Source of the DNA: Pratylenchus scribneri
Taxonomy: Eukaryota; Nematoda; Chromadorea; Rhabditida; Pratylenchidae
Assembly (NCBI GenBank): GCA_030063045.1
Contig: JAQSEB010000040.1
Location: forward strand, 558,001 to 622,000
Direction of reading: 5' to 3'
Length of the DNA: 64,000 nt
Each line of letters begins with the position of its first letter. The stretch's first letter is position 1. This document shows positions 11,601-21,877 of the stretch, piece by piece. The notes below the pieces were generated by a model that saw only the letters and a list, made by a program, of their open reading frames with translations, was not told where the DNA came from and ran no database searches. The translations under genes were made by a program, and so were the position numbers.

Positions 11601-14600
11601 AAACATTTGTTTTGTCTTGCCCCAAACATTTGTTTTGTTTTGCCCCAAGCATTTGTTTTGTTTTGCCCCAAACATTTGTTTTGTTTTGGCCCAAACATTT
11701 GTTTTGTTTTGCCCCAAACATTTGTTTTGTTTTGCCCCAAACATTTGTTTTGTTTTGCCCCAAACATTTGTTGTTTTGCCCCAAACATTTGTTTTGTTTT
11801 GCCCCAAACATTTGTTGTGTTTTTGTTTTGCCCCATACATTTTTTGTGTTTTTGTTTTGCCCCAAACATTTGTTGTGTTTTTGTTCACCCAAACATTTGT
11901 TGTGTTTTTGTTTTGCCCCAAACATTTGTTTTGTTTTGCCCCAAACATTTGTTTTGTCTTGCCCCAAACATTTGTTTTGTTTTGCCCCAAACATTTGTTT
12001 TGTTTTGCCCCAAACATTTGTTTTGTCTTGCCCCAAACATTTGTTTTGTTTTGCCCCAAATTTGTTGTGTTTTTGTTTTGCCCCATACATTTGTTTTGTC
12101 TTGCCCCAAACATTTGTTTTGTTTTGCCCCAAGCATTTGTTTTGTTTTGCCCCAAACATTTGTTTTGTTTTGTCCCAAACATTTGTTGTGTTTTTGTTTT
12201 GCCTCAAACATTTGTTTTGTTTTGCCCCAAACATTTGTTTTGTTTTACCCCAAACATTTGTTTTGTTTTGCCCCAAACATTTGTTTTGTTTTGCCCCAAA
12301 CATTTAGTTTTGTTTTGCCCCAAACATTTGTTTTGTTTTGCACCAAACATTTGTTTTGTTTTGCCCCAAACATTTGTTTTGTTTTGCCCCAAACATTTGT
12401 TTTGTTTTGCACTAAAACATTTGTTTTGTTTTGCCCCAAACATTTGTTTTGTTTTGCCCCAAACATTTGTTTTGTTTTGCCCCAAACATTTATATTGTTT
12501 TGCCCCAAACATTTGTTTTGCTTTGCCCCAAACATTTGTTTTGTTTTGCCCCAAACATTTGTTTTGTTTTGCCCTAAAAATTTTTTTGTTTTGCCCCAAA
12601 CATTTGTTTTGCCCCAAACATTTGTTTTGTTTTGCACCAAACATTTGTTTTGTTTTGCCCCAAACATTTGTGTTGTTTTGCCCCAAACATTTGTTTTGTC
12701 TTGCCCCAAACATTTGTTTTGTCTTGCCCCAAACATTTGTTTTGTTTTGCCCCAAGCATTTGTTTTGTTTTGCCCCAAACATTTGTTTTGTTTTGTCCCA
12801 AACATTTTTGTTTTGCCCCAAACATTTTGTTATGTTTTTGTTCTTCCGTATTTATTTTTCCAAATATTTTATATTTTTTTCAATCATTTTGTTTTTTTTT
12901 TCTTAAAAAATTTTTATTAAAAAAGTAAATTAGCATTTTAGTTTTTCACCATTATATGAAATCTAACTACCTATACCTAATTTATCACAATTGATTAAAA
13001 AAAATATAGAAAAACAATAGCTTTATAAACCTTTTTATAGAATTATTTGAAAATCTTTATAATTTTTAATTCTTACAGCCAACCGAATTGTGCATTGATG
13101 AAATCAATAAATTGGAAAAAGAAACAATTGAATTCAAACATTATGTTGGCTCATTCAAAATTTACTCAATTCTTCCACACTATGGGCCAATTCGGGACGA
13201 GGATTTTGACAAATGGCTGGATATGCTCAACAATTCTGTGAGTTTTTTTTAATATAATTCAATTTCTAAATAAAACATAAATTTTTATAATGAAAAATCT
13301 TTATTTTTAGAAAGAAAAATTGCCGGCAATTGGCAACAAAATAACAAAGAAAAAGGTCCTTCTGAAGCAATTGAAGCTGCTGGTCATTTCCTCTTCCATT
13401 CTTCAACGTCATCTTCTACCAAATCCAGAAAAAATTTTTGATGGAATTATTGGCCAAGAACAGATTCCTCCAATTATGCCGGCCGATGTTCCTCCAACTC
13501 CGATGCCAATCATGCCAATGCCAACCTATTTTCTTTCAATTATCAAAGCAGTCTATGTCCCTCCAATGATGCTGGTTAATATTCCGCCAATTATGCCGGC
13601 CGGTGTTCCATCAATTATGCCGACCAATATTCCTCCACTTATGTCAGTCAATGTTCCTCCAATTATGCCGGCCAATGCTCCCCCAATTAAACCTGCCAAT
13701 CCAATTATGCCAGCCTTTGTTGACATTTCACCAATTATTATTCAAACTGGCCAATTCAAAAATGTATGCAAACTTTTGGATTCCAAATATGCAAACTTCA
13801 AAATTTTATCTGGCCTATGCATTTTAGTAGAAATTGAACAAATTGTTGTAAGTGATTTAGAATATTAAATAAATAATAATCCATTTCTTTTTTGCAGAAT
13901 TATTCCTTGAAATTGCCACCATTGATGACTTTGGTAGGGAATTTATTTTTTTTACAAATTATTAGAATTTAAAATGAAAAATTTTTAGTTTTTTATGCAA
14001 TTTATTTAAAATAAAAGTTAATCAATTGAATTAGTTTACTTTTATTATCCAAATTACAATATTTTCCATACAGGTGAAGCATATGTTAATTCCAATCTCA
14101 TTTGCCAATTTTGCATCTACAATAAAGAAAATTCATCGAATGAAACCCTCCATGATTCAGCTACATACGAGAAATGGAGATGGTGTTCCAATTTGTTCTT
14201 CACGATTCGGGAAAAAATCAATGAAATTGCAAAGCGAACAATTGATCCAAATCAGTTTGGCAATTTGGGCTATGAATGTGAGTATTAAAAATGGAGAATT
14301 ATTGCGACAGAAAATAAAATATATTTTAAAATTGGGCAAAACACAAAAAATCAGAATTAGGCCAAAAAACAAAAAGTCAGAATTGGGCAAAACACAAAAA
14401 ATCAGAATTGGCAAAACACAAAAAATCAGAATTGGGCAAACACAAAAAATCAGAATTGGGCAAAAACACAAAAAAATCAGAATTGGGCAAAAACACAAAA
14501 AATCAGAATTGGGCAAAAACACAAAAAATCAGAATTGGGCAAAAACACAAACACAAAAAATCAGAATTGGGCAAAAAAACAAAAAAATCAGAATTGGGCA

Positions 14601-15164
14601 TATAAAATCAGAATTGGGTAAAAACACAAAAAATCAGAATTGGGCAAAAAATACAAAAAATCAGAATTGTGCAAAAACTCAAAAAAGCAGAATTAAGCAA
14701 AACAATACGGCAAATATTTTCCTTCCAAGGATATAAAAATTATGATTGATAAATTTTCTTTTATTTTTTATAAAATTTAGAATATCCCAATACCCACATC
14801 GGAATTTGTTCATCGTAAGGCTGCGGAATTTCGGGATGCACTGGAATACATTGAAAATATTGGAATTCAGAACGAAGCAGCCAAACAAAAATTGAAAATA
14901 GTATCGCCAGTAAGTTCTCTCATTCTCTCAAATTTACTTAAAACAATTCATAAAAATATATAGACTATACTAATTTTTATTGTCAACCTAAATAAATAAT
15001 AATTTTAATAAATTTTTTTTTAAATAATATTTTTTATTTTTCAGCCAAAATTTTCAATTCAACGCGGGAATCAAAATCAACCACCATCATCGTATGGCAA
15101 CAATAATGTTCAAAAGAAGGAGAAGAAGAAACAATTCAAATACAATAAATCATGGCCGTATTAG
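8678..15164 (+). CDS. Tudor-like protein, paralogue of the 40.7-44.8 kb gene
   Basis: Nine exons: 8678-8737, 9166-9345, 9950-10141, 13079-13237, 13311-13847, 13898-13933, 14074-14277, 14781-14909, 15045-15164; total 1617 bp, 538 aa, all phase 0. A second in-frame ATG at 8687 follows an acceptor-like TATGTCAG and may be the true start. Residues about 72-80 (IIVISSDSSEED) look like a SUMO-interacting motif. Exons 3-4 (EVLCPFENVQQFVKL, CLVAFRV, HYVGSFKIYSILPHYGP) have the order of a degenerate Tudor fold. Exon 5 holds a Pro-Met rich repeat (PPIMPA-type units). The C terminus is basic. An AATAAA lies at 15226-15231. The paralogue has the same exon order plus an N-terminal LOTUS domain missing here. 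A germ-granule role is inferred from that paralogue only. Protein identity beyond the Tudor-like part is not recognised. Confidence 0.75.
8857..9069. repeat. Foldback repeat, family F copy 1 (intron)
   Basis: About 210 bp with inverted arms: the left arm begins CTAGACTCCCAAACCTATA and the right arm ends as its approximate inverse. Both arms carry the ATCGATAGATC motif. It resembles three more copies at 47.5, 52.4 and 61.5 kb by the shared TATAATTTGT, TTAAACC and GATC-ATCGA elements. Non-autonomous MITE-like; no target duplication was made out. Confidence 0.6.
9420..9700. repeat. Imperfect tandem repeat (intron)
   Basis: About ten degenerate units of roughly 24-27 bp around GGATAATAAAAAGTTAAGG and GGATATCAAAAACTTA, between exons 2 and 3 of the Tudor-like gene. 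No coding potential seen. Confidence 0.7.
10229..12832. repeat. 2.6-kb minisatellite in an intron
   Basis: More than 100 tandem copies of a unit of about 23 bp built on CCCCAAACATTTGTTTTG, with 24-26 bp variants (ATTTTTTGTTGTG, ATTTTATTGTG) at the left end and CTTG variants later. Blocks of about 0.7 kb recur in higher-order fashion (compare 11.02-11.34 with 11.76-12.08 kb). The unit lacks stop codons in several frames on both strands, so very long open frames here are artefacts. It fills the intron between Tudor-like exons 3 and 4. A related array lies at 45.4 kb. Confidence 0.97.
14332..14712. repeat. Minisatellite of about 25 bp in an intron
   Basis: Tandem units of the type ACACAAAAAATCAGAATTGG plus GCAAA, about 14 copies, in the intron before exon 8 of the Tudor-like gene. 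The same unit forms the larger array at 28486-29575. Confidence 0.95.
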
Positions 15165-16232
15165 CACAATTTTAATGCCGAAATTTAGGCGAAATTGAAT
15201 TTTTTTTGCCAACAAAATGAATATAAATAAAAAACGTTCTTATTTTATATAAATGTCGTTATTATTAATTTATTTTTTTTATCCAAAATTGAATAAAAAT
15301 TTATTTATCATAATCAACAATGATCAAAGAGGGCAAAAAATTAAATTACTATAATTGGGTAAGAATTTGACAATATTTTACAATTATATTATATTTGGTT
15401 TGTGTTGATTAGGCACCCACAATTTTCTGTTTTTCAGACTAAAATATATTGATCGTCATTCTAATTAGAGGATTAACTAAAATTTTATTTAATAAAATCT
15501 CAGCAGATTCCATCGAACCTCAATTTGCCTTAAAGATCGCCTATTAAATAATACTCATTTTTATCTTTTCCACGTGCACGTCCCTATTCCCCATTATAAT
15601 TATATTTCTTTATTAAAATTTATTTTAATTTTTATATTATCATTTCTTAAATTTCGGGACTATTGGACTTAAGGGCTGTAAGAGAAAAATGATGATGATG
15701 GAGGAGAAGAGATGAAGCTGAGATCTGAAGAAGATCTTCTTCATTATCCCTCTTCACTTCTGCACCAAATTGCTTGGCAACTTTTAGAAAATTGCATATG
15801 ATTGCCGCGCAACTTAGAAAGAATATTATTTTTTTGCAAACGATATGTTATACTTACTGTTACTCTAGATTCCTATACTCCGAACACTGAGCCCTAATCC
15901 TGACCTCAACCCCATTCCTAGCCCTAATCTTGGCTCTAACTTTATAATAAAAATGACCATAACTTTTTTATTTTTGAGTTTCATACGAAATCATTGGCAT
16001 TTTCCAGCTCAACTCATCGAGACGCGTTGATTGAGCTATAGTTTTACCGAAAAAATTTTTAAAAAATTTTCAAGTTTCGACCCAAAGTGGTGACCCTTCA
16101 CTTTTTCAATTTCTATAAATTCACGTGTTGCTGCGCAACTCCCCCACCCTAAATCGGTTCAGTTTTCCAAGCTCTTTTGAATAGTCAGAAAAAATTACCT
16201 ATAATTCAGAAAGCCAATTTTATTCAATATAA
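15165..16232. other. Intergenic spacer
   Basis: Holds the AATAAA signal at 15226. A stretch at 15890-15950 is rich in CCTAA/CCCTAA-like words. Near 15658-15700 there is a short similarity, in reverse orientation, to the outer part of the candidate LTR at 7690-7735. No gene was recognised. Confidence 0.5.
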
Positions 16233-16414
16233 ATGTTACGGCCAATAGTGGAAATCGGGCATAACTAGTAATGGCCGGCCAAAACTAGTAATGGCCGAAA
16301 ATCGGCCATTACTAGTTATGCCCGGGCATAACTAGTAATGGCCGATTTTCGGCCATTACTAGTTTTGGCCGGCCATTACTAGTTATGCCCGATTTCCACT
16401 ATTGGCCGTAACAT
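16233..16414. repeat. Perfect 182-bp palindrome
   Basis: Both 91-bp arms match base for base around a CCCGGG centre (16321-16326). Each arm carries repeated ACTAGTAATGGCC words in both directions, so the arms are themselves internally inverted. The sequence is much more GC-rich than its surroundings. It lies 100 bp upstream of the BEL/Pao insertion. Probably a small foldback transposon; no target duplication is evident. Confidence 0.95.
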
Positions 16415-16509
16415 AAACAAAATTTATTCACAATTATTATAAACAATAGAATACAAATACGAAGGAAAAATGCACAATAATTAGGCGAGTTTGAATCGGG
16501 AAAATATTA

Positions 16510-16514
16510 CAAAT
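16510..16514. other. Target-site duplication, left (CAAAT)
   Basis: CAAAT directly before the 5' LTR is repeated directly after the 3' LTR at 26484-26488. A five-base duplication is typical of BEL/Pao integration. Confidence 0.9.
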
Positions 16515-17127
16515 TGTCGCAAATGCCATTTGCGAAGAGGATTGAATAAATTGGGAAATGGGGAAGAATGGATAAAATTGGATTTTTATGGATGAATTTG
16601 ATTAATAATTTTTATATTTTTTATCCTTCATATTCCCCTGGCCCATCCCCTTCATTCTTTCTTGATTTCCACTCATTTTGTCCACTCTTGACCCTTCCTT
16701 ATCATATTACTCCAATTATCTTGCCCCATTTAATTTTCATATTTTCCCTTATTTTTTGACCTTTTTCTCATCACTGGCCTTTTGGCCATCATCGATTGCC
16801 CCGCCCATTTCTAAGCCTATTTTTTATTCCCCCACACCTATTTTTTTCTCTTGCGATTTTTACTACCACCTTGCGAACTTTTCCATCCAATTTACCAGCC
16901 AATTTTTCCACACATTTTATTCGGAAAATAAACTCTTCTTTCTTGCCTTTGAATTTGGAGTAATTGGTAAATTGTGCCGCAAGTCCAACACCTCAACCTA
17001 GTTGAATTTTCCCTTGGGCAATTTTCTTCATTGCCACCCTTCGCCTTCCCAACACTTGGAATTTTTGCCCCTTGGCCCTTTCCTCACATTAGAGGAGCAA
17101 ACAACAAACTTTGGGTTGTTTGCAACA
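16515..17127 (+). repeat. 5' LTR of BEL/Pao element 2
   Basis: 613 bp, starts TGTCGCAAATGCC and ends TTTGCAACA; repeated at 25871-26483. It should contain the promoter and polyadenylation signals; ATTGAATAAATT near 16541 contains an AATAAA. Confidence 0.96.
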
Positions 17128-17132
17128 AAATT

Positions 17133-17150
17133 TGGTGCAACGGCCGGGAA
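17133..17150 (+). other. Primer-binding site of BEL/Pao element 2
   Basis: TGGTGCAACGGCCGGGAA begins five bases after the LTR. It is complementary to a tRNA 3' end with the CCA tail. The acceptor-stem sequence implied resembles tRNA-Gly, but the tRNA was not confirmed. Confidence 0.8.
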
Positions 17151-17229
17151 ATCAACAGGCCAATTCTACAATCTACTATTCTGCGATTCTACCACTGAAC
17201 TATTTCAATCGTTGCAACTCTACGGCTCA

Positions 17230-17610
17230 CTCAGCTAGCCAATTTTTACACAACTTCGGCATTTGGAGGACAAACTAGTCGCCAATTGCCACACAACTTT
17301 TCGGCTCATTCAGCTAGCCAAATTCTGCGCAACTTCGGCATTTGAAGGACAAACTAGTCGTCAATTGCCACGCAACCTTTCGGCTCACTCAGCTAGCCAA
17401 TTTCTGCACAACTTCGGCATTTGGAGGACAAACTAGTCGCCAATTGCCACACAACTTTTCGGCTCATTCAGCTAGCCAAATTCTGCGCAACTTCGGCATT
17501 TGAAGGACAAACTAGTCGTCAATTGCCACGCAACCTTTCGGCTCACTCAGCTAGCCAATTTCTGCACAACTTCGGCATTTGGAGGACAAACTATCGCCAA
17601 TTGCCACAAA
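17230..17610 (+). repeat. Tandem repeat in the retrotransposon leader
   Basis: About 4.6 units of roughly 78 bp containing AGCTAGCCAA, CTTCGGCATTTG and GGACAAACTAGTCG. Two variants alternate (TTGGAGGAC / TTGAAGGAC), so the duplicating block was probably a 156-bp dimer. It lies between PBS and Gag, where packaging or translation signals would be expected. Confidence 0.9.
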
Positions 17611-18022
17611 ACTCAACTCAATTTGGGCTCCATTTCAGCTCAACTTTAAAGGGTCAATTTCCTCGATTCTTTACTTCCATTCAACTTGTTTGGCATAACT
17701 AAGGACCAAACATCAATTCTTCTACATTCTTTTGGAAGGCTTTCTGTCATCGCCTTTCGCATTTTTTACTCAACTTTTGGTCCATTGGCGGATCAAAACA
17801 ACTTTCTCATCACACTATTTTGAAATTGGCGTGGCCAATTTCTGCCTTTTGTGTTCATCCATCGGCTGCCTCTCTTCTTCGGTCGGCCTTCCTTTGCCTT
17901 TGAACACATCCAGCTGCAAATTCCATTTTTTATCGGCTGGTCCCATCTGCCCTATTCAACTTTTTGAGCAGTCAACGAAATTTTGAGTTTTCGGCGTGCC
18001 AACTACAACTGCGGCTTCGTTT

Positions 18023-21000
18023 ATGCCCCCAACCACAACTCGGCCAGCTACTCAGCCAACGGTTACCTTCGCTACTACTCAGGCTGGCCTTTATCCGTCA
18101 ATCGGGCAAAACTCGGCCTCCGCTTTTGTGCCAGTCAGCCAAACCAATTGGGCCAACTTCCAGCTGCCTTATGCCAAACAGCCAGCCTTTTCGGCACAAA
18201 CCAACAATAATCAAGGCTTTATCGGCCAACAAAAGCCTAATCTGCGCCCAGCACCAACTGCCCCGCCAGCGCCAACTCTCACAACCTACATTAAGCCACT
18301 GCGCATTGAGCCACCGACTTTTGGCGGCAATCCTCGGGAATGGCCAACCTTTTGGGCGGCTTTCGATTCTGCAGTGCATTCTCAGCCAATTCCGCTCTTC
18401 GAGAAGCACCTTCTCCTTCTTCAATATCTTAAGAAGGATTCGCCAGCCTATAAAGCCATCGAAGGGCTCCCTCCATCAGACGGCAATTACGACCGTGCCA
18501 TCGGAATGCTTACCGATCGATTTGGTAATCCTGGTCGGCTTGAAGATGAGCTTCATGCCGAACTGCTTCGCCTTCCTACGGTTCAACATCACAGCTGTCA
18601 TGCTCTGCGTCCATTCTACGAAAAGGTGGAACAAATCTGCACTCAACTGGGCCAAACTCGTCCGGGGACGGATTTGGCTGGCGACCGGGTCATCTACCAT
18701 CTCATCAAGTTAAAGCTGCCAAGGGAGACACTCATCAAGCTGAGTGACATTGAAAGCCGCCGGCTCGACTCGTTTTCGGCATTTGGTCTCCGCTTGGCTC
18801 TGGGGCAAATTGTGGCTGAACTGGAAAGCGTCGAAAAGTACATCAACATCTTTCAGCGATCTGATCAGCGCAAGGAGCAATCAACACACACAAAACGAGA
18901 TGAAAGGCACCATGATCGACGGGATTTTCGCCGAGTGGATGATATTAAGCGCCAATTTCCGGACCATGCGGCACAACGGCGCCACCAGGACACCAGCACC
19001 TTTCATGTTGATGCGCCTGCTATTCCTTCTCAACAAGATGCTCAGCCTAAATATCATTCAGGCCAGGCCACTCCATCGAATCAGCAGCCGCAACCTAAGA
19101 AAAGGACCATTTTCCCATGTTCAATGTGCAAAGGATGCGATCACCGTCCCAGCGAATGTCCTAACTACCCGACGGCGGAGGCAAAACGGAAGCGTCTCAT
19201 TGAGCAAAAGCGATGTTTTGGCTGCCTCCGTGACAATCATCAGTTTAAGGATTGCCCCTTCAAAGACCGCAAATGCGGCGGCTGTCAACAAACTGGTCAC
19301 CACCAGCTCATTTGTCCACAACGCGATGGTCCAAGCCAGCCGCCTCGTCCGCCTACTCCAATCCACAAGCCGCCACACTTCACAGGCGGCAATGCACAAC
19401 CAATGGGTGCCACTAAGCCACCCTCTTTCCAACAAACACACACGTTGGTGGCTATGCAAGATGAACCATCGGTTACTTCGCCTACCGTGCCATCCATCGA
19501 CCATTCTACTCAAATGCCATTGCGGAGGCGACGCAAGAAAGAGCGAGCTGTGCTGATGACACGGACTGTCATGGCTGCCTCTTCCGAATTCCCAGATCAT
19601 AAAGTGGTCTGCAATCTTCTGCTCGATCCAGGGAGCCAAAACAGCTACATAACTGCGGAAATGGTTCAACGCCTGCGTCCGGAACAGGCAGGCACCGACT
19701 TCCTTCGCCTTCATGTGTTCGGCACTAATCCTCCAACCGAAGTTTGCTCGCCTACCTATATGGTCAGCCTCCTTCAAGTTAACGGCGAATGGAGGGAATT
19801 CGAATTGAATGTCATCGACCACATTTCTACGGCACCAACGGCTATTCAGCATTGGCTTCATGCGCCTCATCTCGACTGCTTCAAACAGCCTAAGAACAAA
19901 ACAGCTAAATTGGATTTGGTGATTGGCACCCGGGAATTCTGGAGTCTCATCATCAGCGAAACACCAATTCCGGAAGATCCAACTCTCTCCTTGGTTCAAA
20001 CCATTTTTGGCCCAGTCATCAGCGGGGAAACGGACTCTCCAGGTCACATAATCGATTCCATGGCCTTTGCTGCCCTCCACACCAATGTTGAACCTACCCC
20101 AACTTCAAACACTATTGAGGGCTTCTGGAGCATGGAGGCAATTGGCATCAACCAGAACCCAACCCAGGACGATGACTTGGTGGCCATGAAGCTCTTCAAT
20201 GACTCAATTCAGCGACTGGAAAATGGCCGCTACCAAATCAACTGGGTGTGGAGGGAACCACGCCAATCCTTTGGGCCAACTTGGAACTTGGCCTACCGTC
20301 GCCTCGGCTCTGTTTGGCGTCGCCTTTCACAAACTTCTGGCCTCCTTCAAAAATACGACGAGTATTTTGCCGATCAACGCCAGCAAGGCTTCCTTGAACC
20401 AACCGGAAGGGATGACGATGAATTCTTCCTTCCTCATCATCCAGTCATCACGCCAAAGAAGCTGCGGGTGGTTATGGACGCATCAGCACACACCAATTCA
20501 ACGCCTTCACTCAACGATGCACTCTACCCTGGTCCGGTCATCCTGCCTGAACTTCCAGGAATGCTTCTTCGATGGCGAAACTGCGCTGTTCCTGTTTTGG
20601 CTGACGTTCAATCTGCATTCATGGCCATCGAAATAGCACCGGAGGATCGGCGCTTCTGCAAAATTATGTGGTTGAAGGATCCACAGAAGCCACCTTCAGC
20701 CGACAATCTTCTCTACGAACGCTATAAGCGTATGGTTTTCGGCGTGAACTGCTCGCCTTTTCTGCTTGGTGCCGTCCTTCTCCATCACTTCAAAAACTAT
20801 GATTCTCCAGTGGCCAAAAAGCTTGCTGCCAACACATACGTCGACAATGTACTGCTTGAGGCTGAAAATGACGAGGAGGCACTTCAAATGGCCAAGGAGG
20901 CTAAAGCCATCTTCGCAGATTGCAAAATGAATCTACGAGAATACTTCACACACATCCCTTCCATTCTCGAGCAATTCCCAGAAGAGGATCGACTGGGGAA

Positions 21001-21877
21001 AGACATCGGCAAAGTTCTTGGCTTAATGTGGGACACCCCGAATGATGCCATTCGAATGAGCTTCCCCACTTCTACGGAACAGCCACCAACTCGGCGCTCA
21101 GTGCTCAGCTCACTTTCAACTGTCTTCGATCCTTTGGGCTTAACCTGTCCGGCAATTCTTCCAGCGAAGCTCCATTTTCAGCAACTCTGGGCCACTACAC
21201 ATCAATGGGATTCGCCGCTTCCGCCAAAGGAGGCAAATGAGTGGGCAACAATTCAACAAGCATGGCTCAATCAAACCATCTCCATTCCTCGATTGGTCCT
21301 GCCTGCAAGCTTCACGGACCTCCAGCTCCATGTATTCTGCGATGCCTCTCAACACACCTTTGCCACAGCTATCTACTTGAGGGCAGAAGCTTCGAGTGGC
21401 GCTCAATCTCGGCTCATCTTCAGCAAAAGCAGGCTTCGGCCACTCAAGGCAGCCTCTACCTACACCATTCCTCGGCTTGAACTGCTCGCCATCCTTGCCG
21501 GCACCAGAGGCAAGGCATTTGTGGAGAAGGAACTTCGCAGGCCCATTTCAGCTACGCACTATTGGTCCGACTCACGCATTGCCCTCTCCTGGGTTCAATC
21601 CCCAACTCCGAAGCCACAATTCGAGCAATGCCGGCTGATTGAGATCCGACGCGATTCTACGGCCACTTTTCACTTCGTTCGGACCGACCAGAACCCTGCA
21701 GACTTCGCCACCAGAGGCCAAACTCCGTCAGCTCTACGGGAATGTGGTGGAATGGCCCAACTTGGCTCTCAGGCCATTCTTCGGAATGGCCAGATGAGCT
21801 TTCCTTCAGCCCTTCAGCGACAGAATCAGAGGAAACCTGCGCCTTTGCCGTCCATCAGGCTGAAACCGTCCAATTAG
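18023..21877 (+). CDS. Gag, protease, reverse transcriptase and RNase H of BEL/Pao element 2
   Basis: Frame from ATG 18023 (first in-frame ATG after a stop at 17984; the GTG at 17996 is a less likely start) to TAA at 21877, 1284 aa. Gag core at about 90-300 (PPTFGGNPREWPTFWAAF). CCHC-type knuckles from residue 367 (CSMCKGCDHRPSEC, CFGCLRDNHQFKDC, CGGCQQTGHHQLIC). Protease motif LLDPGSQNSYIT around D535, with Pro where Ser or Thr is usual. RT: D861 (ADVQSAF) and YVDN at 939-942 in place of YxDD. RNase H: HVFCDASQHTFATA and the SDSRIALSW block. After the NPADFATRG motif the frame leaves the family's usual sequence at about 21742 and ends in 40-odd unrelated codons, while the expected continuation (WWNGPTWLS) is in the -1 frame. 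Confidence 0.93.
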   Translation: MPPTTTRPATQPTVTFATTQAGLYPSIGQNSASAFVPVSQTNWANFQLPYAKQPAFSAQTNNNQGFIGQQKPNLRPAPTAPPAPTLTTYIKPLRIEPPTFGGNPREWPTFWAAFDSAVHSQPIPLFEKHLLLLQYLKKDSPAYKAIEGLPPSDGNYDRAIGMLTDRFGNPGRLEDELHAELLRLPTVQHHSCHALRPFYEKVEQICTQLGQTRPGTDLAGDRVIYHLIKLKLPRETLIKLSDIESRRLDSFSAFGLRLALGQIVAELESVEKYINIFQRSDQRKEQSTHTKRDERHHDRRDFRRVDDIKRQFPDHAAQRRHQDTSTFHVDAPAIPSQQDAQPKYHSGQATPSNQQPQPKKRTIFPCSMCKGCDHRPSECPNYPTAEAKRKRLIEQKRCFGCLRDNHQFKDCPFKDRKCGGCQQTGHHQLICPQRDGPSQPPRPPTPIHKPPHFTGGNAQPMGATKPPSFQQTHTLVAMQDEPSVTSPTVPSIDHSTQMPLRRRRKKERAVLMTRTVMAASSEFPDHKVVCNLLLDPGSQNSYITAEMVQRLRPEQAGTDFLRLHVFGTNPPTEVCSPTYMVSLLQVNGEWREFELNVIDHISTAPTAIQHWLHAPHLDCFKQPKNKTAKLDLVIGTREFWSLIISETPIPEDPTLSLVQTIFGPVISGETDSPGHIIDSMAFAALHTNVEPTPTSNTIEGFWSMEAIGINQNPTQDDDLVAMKLFNDSIQRLENGRYQINWVWREPRQSFGPTWNLAYRRLGSVWRRLSQTSGLLQKYDEYFADQRQQGFLEPTGRDDDEFFLPHHPVITPKKLRVVMDASAHTNSTPSLNDALYPGPVILPELPGMLLRWRNCAVPVLADVQSAFMAIEIAPEDRRFCKIMWLKDPQKPPSADNLLYERYKRMVFGVNCSPFLLGAVLLHHFKNYDSPVAKKLAANTYVDNVLLEAENDEEALQMAKEAKAIFADCKMNLREYFTHIPSILEQFPEEDRLGKDIGKVLGLMWDTPNDAIRMSFPTSTEQPPTRRSVLSSLSTVFDPLGLTCPAILPAKLHFQQLWATTHQWDSPLPPKEANEWATIQQAWLNQTISIPRLVLPASFTDLQLHVFCDASQHTFATAIYLRAEASSGAQSRLIFSKSRLRPLKAASTYTIPRLELLAILAGTRGKAFVEKELRRPISATHYWSDSRIALSWVQSPTPKPQFEQCRLIEIRRDSTATFHFVRTDQNPADFATRGQTPSALRECGGMAQLGSQAILRNGQMSFPSALQRQNQRKPAPLPSIRLKPSN

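Noticed and set aside
10245..12920. Open frames of up to 891 codons on both strands with FCPKHL/FAPNI-type repeats
   Set aside because: They arise from a stop-free 23-bp minisatellite read in several registers; they lie within an intron and encode only the repeat.
19121..20080. 319-codon minus-strand open frame
   Set aside because: Shadow of the Gag-Pol frame of element 2, with no family resemblance.
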